A stretch of DNA of 11,200 bases, taken from positions 1 to 11,200 of the forward strand of contig CAZQXC010000081.1 in assembly GCA_964597075.1 (NCBI GenBank), given 5' to 3'. This stretch comes from UBA2336 sp964597075 (GTDB taxonomy: Bacteria; Bacteroidota; Bacteroidia; Cytophagales; Cyclobacteriaceae). Each line of letters opens with the position of its first letter. Within the stretch, counting starts at the first letter, position 1. Below the pieces are notes generated by a model, which was not told the origin of the DNA, did not search any database, and saw nothing but the letters and a program-made list of their open reading frames with translations. The translations under genes were made by a program, and so were the position numbers. Below are positions 6,683 through 11,200 of this stretch, piece by piece.

Positions 6683-9142
6683 TTCCCAATCGAATTCTTC
6701 GGTGGATAATTCAATGTCTTTTTTCTTCTTCTTTTTAAAAATGTCTTTCAATTCTTGCACTTCTTTTTTAAGATCAGATACGATTTTCATTTTTACTGCT
6801 TCGGTATCATATTGAACCCGGTAATCATCGGTAGTTCCCGTGATCTTTAAGTAAAGCTTGGCACGCCCCTCCATTTCTTCAATGGCTCTACCGGCTTCGT
6901 TAATGTCAATCTTTCGTTTATTGTTCAGGGGTGTTACAATCCGGTAGTCGATACGCTGATCGAATGTGTGCGTGCCACTAATTTGAAGTACGGTAACATT
7001 GCTCCGAACTTCCATTTGGGGAATATAAACCGTTTTATTTTCGATATGAATCTCATTTTTGAGATCAGCAAAACGCAAGGCGCTTAGGCCCTCATCATCC
7101 AGGTATTTGCTAAGATTCTTTAAAGGCTCAAAGTGATTGAGCTCACCATTTTTTATGTTAGCACTGATATCTGAAACTAAAGTTTCCTGAAATAATTTTA
7201 GATTTTGATTGAGCGTTAGCTCTAAGGTTACATCGGCAAAAGCCTTTCCCCTCAGGTTTTTATCCTGAATGAAGGTTTGTTGGAAGTTTTCAAACACGTA
7301 GAAAATACTGTCAACAGAAAGATCATCCAGCTTGAAGGTACTCGTTACATCAATGGCTTTGCGGTTGGTAGCATCCACAATTCCGTTGAGGGAAAGATTG
7401 CCCCCCATGGTTTTCACCTGAATGTTACGTGAAACGGCCACCTGATTTTTTACCAGAAGATCGCCTTGAAGCGAGCGCCCTGTAAACCGCTTATACTGCA
7501 GTTTATTTACATTGCAATTAAAATTGAGGTATATGTTCGGTGAAATCCGAAATTCATATTCTTCTGTTGCCCCGCCTTTGGTTTCCTTTCCAAACGCATA
7601 GGTAAATAGTTCGTCTACATTCAAAAAAGAAGATTTTAGATCGGCCTCTATGCCAACCGGCTGGTCATCAAAGAGCAGGAAGGTGATAATGTTCTTAAAA
7701 AAACCATTTAACCTTATTTCGCTGGTTCCCAGCTGAGCACTTACATTGCTTAAGGCCAGGTCGTTGTTGTTAAACTGGAATACTCCATTCAGGTTTTTTA
7801 AATTGATTTCATCTTTCCCGTACGTGAAATTCAGATCATGGGCCTCTACCGACCCACGGGTAGAAACCCTTTGCGCGGTAGCTTTGCTTTTTAGCCACGA
7901 AAGCCTTCCTTCAAAGGCAATATCCGTGGAAAGTATACCCGTTACCTGCTGCAAACTTTCCATGGGGTAGAAACTAGTCAATGCCTCAGCATCAACATCA
8001 CCCTTAAAATCAAAGATTACATCGGAATCAATTAGATTTTGAATAACCAGGTTGGCTTGAAAGGGTTTTCCATTGAGCTTACCGGTTATGTTTTTCAACG
8101 ATAATACGGCCTGTGAAGGATCTCGAAAGGAAGGTGTTGCAAACGAGCCCTCCATGCTGGCTTCTTCAATTTTTGATTTATACTGCGGGTGAAAAAAAGT
8201 GGCTTTACTAAAACCAAAACTGGCTGAAAAGGCCGGACTTTTCTTTTCTCTGATTTCACCCTGGAGGCTTGCGCGAAAATAAATGTCTCCGCGACTTTGA
8301 TATTGACTGTACGTGCCGGCTGCGTTTTGGGGTAGCAGGGAAAGAAGGGTTTGTATGTCGGTGTTTTCTCCTTCCGTTACTATGTTTAGTATGTTCTGTT
8401 CTTTCCAGCTGTAACTTCCTTTTACGGTAAATAGTGATGTGCTTAGTTGAAGATTGGCTGACTGAATCTGAAGCGATTTTTCAATATCATCATAGGCCAT
8501 GGAAGCGTTAATTTGAAAAGATTTTCCTTCAAGCAACGATAGTTTACCAACCTTAAGTTTTTCTGTATCCACATTACCTTTCGCAACAATGGTGTACAGG
8601 TTATTGGCTGATTGAATAGAGGCGTAAAGTTGCCCGCTTGTAAAAATGTATTCGTCAGTACGTTGCAGGTCTACATAACGAACGCGAGTGTTTTTCAGGT
8701 TTACATTTTTCAGTTCAAATCGTATGGGTCCGCCTCCGGATGATTCTTTGGTGATGGTGTAGTTGTTTTCACCTTTTGCGTCTACTTTCAGGTTGGTTTC
8801 ACTGTCAACAATTTTCAATCCCTGTATGGTATATTGCCCACGGTATACTTCCATTGGGTTAAGGTGAAATGAAATTTGTTTTGCTGTAAGCAACGGATAC
8901 TGGCCTGCATGACTGTCTTCTACATAGACATCATTAAATACAATAGAGATGTGCGGAAAGTGCTGAAACACCGATACATCAATTTTTCCGATTTTCACTG
9001 GAGTGCTCAGTTGTTCATTGGCTTTTAGAATAAACTGTTTGATGATTTGGTCTTTGAACAGAAAAGCCGAAACAGCCAGCGCGATAACGGCTGCCAGAAT
9101 AACGAGAACTGCGTAAAAAAGAACTTTCCGGAATGTTTTCAA
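6668..9142 (-). CDS. AsmA-like inner-membrane-anchored envelope protein
   Basis: The 824-aa protein has one N-terminal membrane anchor (about 8-29, LFYAVLVILAAVIALAVSAFLF) followed by the start of an AsmA domain (LSTPVKIGKIDVSVFQHFPH, 45-64). A long beta-strand-rich periplasmic region comes next. The C-terminal AsmA-like part carries the family-typical HTFDQRIDYRIVTPLN and AKLYLKITGTTDDY. It ends in a charged tail with a coiled-coil-like segment, six consecutive lysines and an acidic end. AsmA/TamB/YhdP relatives are thought to form hydrophobic grooves that move phospholipid between membranes; that role is inferred here. The start is TTG: an in-frame stop lies six codons upstream and any later start would lose the anchor. 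A good promoter begins just upstream. The gene is divergent from an acyltransferase gene, in keeping with an envelope-lipid theme. Confidence 0.88.
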   Translation of the reverse strand: MKTFRKVLFYAVLVILAAVIALAVSAFLFKDQIIKQFILKANEQLSTPVKIGKIDVSVFQHFPHISIVFNDVYVEDSHAGQYPLLTAKQISFHLNPMEVYRGQYTIQGLKIVDSETNLKVDAKGENNYTITKESSGGGPIRFELKNVNLKNTRVRYVDLQRTDEYIFTSGQLYASIQSANNLYTIVAKGNVDTEKLKVGKLSLLEGKSFQINASMAYDDIEKSLQIQSANLQLSTSLFTVKGSYSWKEQNILNIVTEGENTDIQTLLSLLPQNAAGTYSQYQSRGDIYFRASLQGEIREKKSPAFSASFGFSKATFFHPQYKSKIEEASMEGSFATPSFRDPSQAVLSLKNITGKLNGKPFQANLVIQNLIDSDVIFDFKGDVDAEALTSFYPMESLQQVTGILSTDIAFEGRLSWLKSKATAQRVSTRGSVEAHDLNFTYGKDEINLKNLNGVFQFNNNDLALSNVSAQLGTSEIRLNGFFKNIITFLLFDDQPVGIEADLKSSFLNVDELFTYAFGKETKGGATEEYEFRISPNIYLNFNCNVNKLQYKRFTGRSLQGDLLVKNQVAVSRNIQVKTMGGNLSLNGIVDATNRKAIDVTSTFKLDDLSVDSIFYVFENFQQTFIQDKNLRGKAFADVTLELTLNQNLKLFQETLVSDISANIKNGELNHFEPLKNLSKYLDDEGLSALRFADLKNEIHIENKTVYIPQMEVRSNVTVLQISGTHTFDQRIDYRIVTPLNNKRKIDINEAGRAIEEMEGRAKLYLKITGTTDDYRVQYDTEAVKMKIVSDLKKEVQELKDIFKKKKKKDIELSTEEFDWENDNL

Positions 9143-9160
9143 GTTGAAAAAATGTTTTTA

Positions 9161-9189
9161 CAAAAGTAGTGTACAAAGTTCAAACCAAA
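9161..9189 (-). promoter_or_regulatory. Bacteroidota-type promoter for the AsmA-like gene
   Basis: On the minus strand TTTG (complement of 9186-9189) is followed after 17 nt by TACTTTTG (complement of 9161-9168), a full match to TAnnTTTG. The expected transcription start near 9154 would leave only about 11 nt before the TTG start codon, a very short leader. Confidence 0.65.
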
Positions 9190-9233
9190 GTGTGATAAGC
9201 TTTATTGTTTAGGGCGGGTTATTTATACGTTCC

Positions 9234-9255
9234 GGACAAACATTTAAAAATGTCC
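9234..9255. repeat. inverted repeat in the divergent control region
   Basis: GGACA (9234-9238) and TGTCC (9251-9255) form 5-bp arms 12 bp apart, with an inner pair ACATTT (9240-9245) / AAATGT (9248-9253). It lies between the divergent AsmA-like and acyltransferase genes, upstream of the minus-strand promoter and about 75 bp before the acyltransferase start. It may be an operator, but chance in A/T-rich DNA is possible. The rest of the 188-bp gap shows no clear plus-strand promoter. Confidence 0.3.
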
Positions 9256-9330
9256 TATTAAACGTACTCGTATAAAATAGCCTATGAGGTTAATGTTTAA
9301 CTTCCTATCATTACCCCCTGAATTTAGCCT

Positions 9331-10203
9331 ATGCGCATCCTATTTTATTTAGTGATACTTCCCATCAGTAATATGCCAAGCTGGTTTTTGTACAGGATTT
9401 CTGATCTTATGTACGTTTTGATTTATCGTTTGGCCGGGTACCGCAAAAAGGTGGTTCGCGCCAATATTCAGAATTCATTTCCTGAGCTAACCCACACAGA
9501 TCACCTTTCTATAGAGCGAACATTCTATGTTCATTTTTTTGATTTGATTGTGGAGTCTATTAAAGTATTTACCATATCAAAAGATGAGATTCAAAAACGT
9601 TTTTCTCATCGCAATCCTGAAATCTTTGATAAGTACATAAAGAACGGACAACATGTAGCCCTGGTTGGCGGGCACTATGGTAATTGGGAGTTGTTTGCCG
9701 TTTCTATTGGTTTGCATATCCCTCATCAGCCGGTTGCTTTATACGCCAAACTTTCTAACGCGTTCATGAACGACAGAATTCTGGCCAGTCGTTCACGGTA
9801 TGGATTGTGGATGATGAACTATGGGCAGGTCAAACAAATTGTTCGGAAGGATACACAAGCACCTGTGGCGGTTATATTCGGCTCCGATCAAAGCCCCAAA
9901 CTATCACAACAGCCGTATTGGATGGAATTTTTGAATCAGGAAACCGGAGTACAATTCGGTACTGAAAAATTCGCCCGCGACTTTAACACTCCGGTAATCT
10001 ATGGAGTGATTCATCGACTGAAACGAGGCTACTATGAAACAGCGTATCGATTGGTTTGTGAAACACCAAACGAGTTGCCGCTGGGTAGCATTACGGAAAT
10101 GCATACCAGGTTATTAGAATCTGATATCAAAACCAATCCGCCCTTTTGGTTATGGACGCATAGGCGTTGGAAGCGGAAGAAAAGTGAATTCAAAATGGGC
10201 TGA
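9331..10203 (+). CDS. LpxL/HtrB-family lysophospholipid or lipid A acyltransferase
   Basis: The 290-aa protein belongs to the LpxL/HtrB (lipid A biosynthesis acyltransferase) family. The catalytic H-x4-E motif is present as HYGNWE (115-120). FGSDQSPK (183-190) and the C-terminal WLWTHRRWKRKK (273-284) are also family marks. LVGGHYGNWELFAV gives the expected setting around the catalytic His-Glu pair. The hydrophobic N-terminus (about 2-18) and a basic segment (GYRKKVVRAN) fit attachment to the inner face of the inner membrane. Known members transfer a secondary acyl chain to Kdo-lipid A. In Bacteroidota the substrate may be lipid A or another acylated lipid (for example an amino lipid), so no lpx symbol is given. 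The ATG at 9331 begins the family-like N-terminus. No strong promoter was found upstream. Confidence 0.9.
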   Translation: MRILFYLVILPISNMPSWFLYRISDLMYVLIYRLAGYRKKVVRANIQNSFPELTHTDHLSIERTFYVHFFDLIVESIKVFTISKDEIQKRFSHRNPEIFDKYIKNGQHVALVGGHYGNWELFAVSIGLHIPHQPVALYAKLSNAFMNDRILASRSRYGLWMMNYGQVKQIVRKDTQAPVAVIFGSDQSPKLSQQPYWMEFLNQETGVQFGTEKFARDFNTPVIYGVIHRLKRGYYETAYRLVCETPNELPLGSITEMHTRLLESDIKTNPPFWLWTHRRWKRKKSEFKMG

Positions 10204-10271
10204 ACCCATTGATCCTGATTTGGAAACCGGAAAAATGAATGGCTAAGTTTTTTTGTAATTACTATTGCCGG

Positions 10272-10302
10272 TTTGTAGATTTCAAATTCTCTGCTACTTT
10301 TG
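10272..10302 (+). promoter_or_regulatory. Bacteroidota-type promoter for tRNA-Val
   Basis: TTTG (10272-10275) is followed after 19 nt by TACTTTTG (10295-10302), an exact match to the phylum consensus TTTG-N(about 19)-TAnnTTTG. It ends 14 nt before the mature 5' end of the tRNA, so transcription would start about 8 nt before it. Confidence 0.8.
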
Positions 10303-10316
10303 CAATCCCAAAACAA

Positions 10317-10391
10317 GGGAGCTTAGCTCAGCTGGTTCAGAGCATCTGCCTTACAAGCAGAGGGTCGGGGGTTCGAATCCCTCAGCTCCCA
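10317..10391 (+). tRNA. tRNA-Val (anticodon UAC)
   Basis: All arms fold. The acceptor is GGGAGCT with AGCTCCC, the D arm GCTC/GAGC with an AGCTGGTTCA loop, and the anticodon stem TCTGC/GCAGA with loop CTTACAA and anticodon TAC (valine). The T arm is GGGGG/CCCTC with loop TTCGAAT, closed by one G-T pair, and the discriminator base is A. The 3' CCA is not encoded and must be added by the CCA enzyme. It has its own promoter and terminator. Confidence 0.97.
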
Positions 10392-10399
10392 CTACATAG

Positions 10400-10432
10400 C
10401 CTTCTTAAATTTTTAAGAAGGTTTCTTTTTTT
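10400..10432 (+). terminator. rho-independent terminator of tRNA-Val
   Basis: CCTTCTTAAA (10400-10409) and TTTAAGAAGG (10412-10421) form a perfect 10-bp stem with a 2-nt formal loop (in practice about 4-6 nt). A T-rich tract, TTTCTTTTTTT, follows. It begins 8 bases after the tRNA 3' end. Confidence 0.85.
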
Positions 10433-10437
10433 AATGG

Positions 10438-10678
10438 ATGCCAGCTTTTACAATTGTTCTCAGTATCAGCGGACAGCTACTATTCTGGTCATACTACAGA
10501 GCTTTTGGAGGAAAGACTAAGAAAGCGCAACTCCGATCATAAGGGTTTTACTGGTCCTTATTGTGATTGGAGTATCTTGTATATGGAAAAATATCTTGAT
10601 TAGAAACTTGCCTATGCCAGAGAACGAGCGTTTAAATCGTGGAAAAGTCGAGTCCGAATTGAAAAATTAGTTGCTGGT
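10438..10678 (+). pseudogene. decayed GIY-YIG endonuclease gene
   Basis: Read from ATG at 10438 the frame gives MPAFTIVL. After a net +1 shift near 10450-10465 the next frame gives SVSADSYYSGHTTELLEERL, RKRNSDHKGFTG and then CDWSILYMEKYLD. An in-frame TAG (10601-10603) is followed by KLAYARERAFKSWKSRVRIE and KLVAG. This is the layout of small (about 80-100 aa) GIY-YIG nucleases: YYSGHT is the degraded YIG motif, R in EERLR the conserved arginine, and E in YARE the metal-binding glutamate. Lesions are the frameshift with loss of the first GIY tyrosine, Ile to Ser in YIG, the TAG, and probably His to Arg in the RHNS motif. The frame then meets TAA (10679-10681) on entering a tRNA-Val fragment. 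The family call is from motif reading; loss of function is clear. It begins 6 bp after the tRNA-Val terminator. Confidence 0.85.
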
Positions 10679-10762
10679 TAAGAGCATCTCGGCCAACAGC
10701 TGGGAGGGTCGGGGGTTCCCTGCCTGCGTGACGCAGTCAGGCAGGGAATCCCTCAGCTCCCA
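10673..10762 (+). pseudogene. broken second copy of tRNA-Val, split by a palindromic insert
   Basis: Three blocks match the intact tRNA-Val nearby: 10673-10689 (D loop and D stem, one C to A change), 10705-10718 (variable region, T stem and first half of the T loop, exact) and 10746-10762 (second half of the T loop, T stem, acceptor 3' strand and discriminator, exact). The 5' acceptor strand GGGAGCT is missing. The anticodon arm (10690-10704) is replaced by unrelated bases with no proper stem. A 27-bp palindrome sits inside the T loop. It cannot make a functional tRNA. Its upstream edge runs in frame with the GIY-YIG pseudogene. Confidence 0.85.
10719..10745. repeat. 27-bp palindromic element inserted in the tRNA T loop
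   Basis: The insert begins CCTGCCTG and ends CAGGCAGG (perfect 8-bp arms) and has an inner hairpin CTGCG-TGA-CGCAG. It lies exactly between TTC and GAA of the tRNA T loop, which without it reads TTCGAA as in the intact copy. The flanks are themselves complementary, so the full stem is 11 bp and continues into the T stem. The length of 27 keeps the reading frame. It resembles the short CCTGCCTG/CAGGCAGG palindromes that, from memory, are scattered in Bacteroidota genomes. Confidence 0.75.
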
Positions 10763-10766
10763 CACT

Positions 10767-10800
10767 AAAGCCATCTTTTAGGAGATGGCTTTCTTGCTTT
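10767..10800 (+). terminator. rho-independent terminator after the broken tRNA-Val
   Basis: AAAGCCATCT (10767-10776) and AGATGGCTTT (10783-10792) form a perfect 10-bp stem with a 6-nt loop, followed by CTTGCTTT. It stands 4 bases after the tRNA fragment, as the other terminator does after the intact tRNA. Its sequence differs from that one. Confidence 0.75.
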
Positions 10801-10949
10801 ATAGGGGGTTTCATTAGTCTAAGCCATTAAATTCCAGAGGTAGACCGCGAATCTGCAGATCATAATTCGGAACCGATATAGCTAGCTTCCGGTAACCCGA
10901 GAGTCTAAAGGTTGCACGTCAACTTTTTGGTATCTATCTTTTACTTTCT
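10801..10949. other. intergenic stretch without recognisable content
   Basis: I see no gene, tRNA or strong hairpin here. Near the right end, TTG (10912-10914), a 20-nt gap and TATCTTTT (10935-10942, seven of eight positions of TAnnTTTG) could be a promoter for the gene starting at 10950. In that case the mRNA would have almost no leader. Support is weak. Confidence 0.3.
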
Positions 10950-11200
10950 ATGAAATCTTTTCTCAGGCGATTAGTCCTGTCAATAGGGCGGTTAACGCTA
11001 TACCTGGAGCCTTACTTCAAGCGACTGGCAAGGTTTGTTCAGCCGGTTGATGACTTTGTGAAGGCGAATCCGCGCAGGTTTAAAGTGTTGAAGATTATTT
11101 TTTTTCTTATTGTCCCTGTTCACTTAATTCTACAAAATATTTTAATAACTGTTTGGCTGGAAACACCCTCCAATTTTGAACTTCGGAATATTCAAAATCA
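10950..11200 (+). CDS. membrane-anchored protein N-terminus, possibly class A penicillin-binding protein; 3' end outside the window
   Basis: The frame from ATG at 10950 stays open to the window edge, giving 83 residues. It has a basic cytoplasmic N-terminus (MKSFLRRLVLSIGRL) with more basic residues before a membrane segment at about 47-69 (FFLIVPVHLILQNILITVWLE). The chain then continues TPSNFELRNIQN, inferred to be periplasmic. A short cytoplasmic part, one membrane segment and a following P-x-x-x-E-L-x-N-type stretch are how bifunctional PBP1A-like transglycosylase/transpeptidases of Cytophagales begin, by my recollection. The catalytic domains lie beyond the window, so the identity is only a suggestion. 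That the frame is a real gene is more certain than its function. Confidence 0.65.
   Translation, partial: MKSFLRRLVLSIGRLTLYLEPYFKRLARFVQPVDDFVKANPRRFKVLKIIFFLIVPVHLILQNILITVWLETPSNFELRNIQN

Noticed and set aside
10194..10210. Hairpin AATGGG-CTGAA-CCCATT at the acyltransferase stop codon, as a terminator
   Set aside because: The stem is perfect but short, and no T-run follows closely; the T-run at about 10247 is too far away.
10239..10520. A 93-codon plus-strand reading frame across the tRNA-Val
   Set aside because: It reads straight through the intact tRNA and its terminator and then through the GIY-YIG remnant in the wrong frame; it is a by-product of both.
10673..10762. A second working tRNA-Val with an intron-like or enlarged T arm
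   Set aside because: The 5' acceptor strand is absent and the anticodon arm does not fold, so it cannot be a functional tRNA whatever the T-arm insert does.
1..11200. CRISPR array, insertion sequence or prophage
   Set aside because: No regularly spaced direct repeats, transposase, integrase or phage genes are visible; the only mobile-looking DNA is the tRNA/GIY-YIG region and its palindrome.

Overview
The window looks like a chromosomal segment of a Bacteroidota bacterium, most likely of the Cytophagales type. The reasons are the gene order rpmB-rpmG-DUF4295-ftsY, a protein with a type IX secretion C-terminal sorting domain, a DUF6048-type envelope protein, the lack of Shine-Dalgarno sequences before most genes, and several promoters of the phylum-specific form TTTG/TTG-(17 to 21 nt)-TAnnTTTG. 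This assignment rests on family knowledge and motif reading; no database search was run.

Left part (1-2452). The 3' part of a secreted DUF6048-like protein gene runs convergently into ftsY. On the minus strand, rpmB (bL28), rpmG (bL33) and a 51-codon DUF4295 gene (probably the Bacteroidota ribosomal protein bL38) form a tight operon. It has a recognisable promoter at 2363-2395 and a strong hairpin terminator between DUF4295 and ftsY. The block serves ribosome assembly and co-translational membrane targeting.

Middle (2453-9142). A 729-aa FG-GAP/VCBS repeat protein carrying a type IX sorting domain is transcribed divergently from murF (peptidoglycan precursor ligase) and a DUF2461 gene. These two converge on a large AsmA-like inner-membrane protein gene. 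That gene starts at TTG, about a dozen bases downstream of a good promoter. An LpxL/HtrB-like acyltransferase gene diverges from it. The theme is cell-envelope building: peptidoglycan, lipid A or another lipid, and envelope lipid homeostasis.

Right part (10204-11200). An intact tRNA-Val(UAC) with promoter and terminator is followed at once by a decayed GIY-YIG endonuclease gene. The pseudogene's reading frame runs into a second, broken copy of the same tRNA-Val. That broken copy carries a 27-bp palindromic insertion exactly in the middle of its T loop and is followed by its own terminator. This tRNA / GIY-YIG / tRNA-fragment / palindrome arrangement is the most unusual part of the window. It looks like the remnant of a tRNA-targeting homing-type element that was later hit by a small palindromic repeat. 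After about 150 unremarkable bases, the window ends inside the N-terminus of a membrane-anchored protein, possibly a class A penicillin-binding protein.
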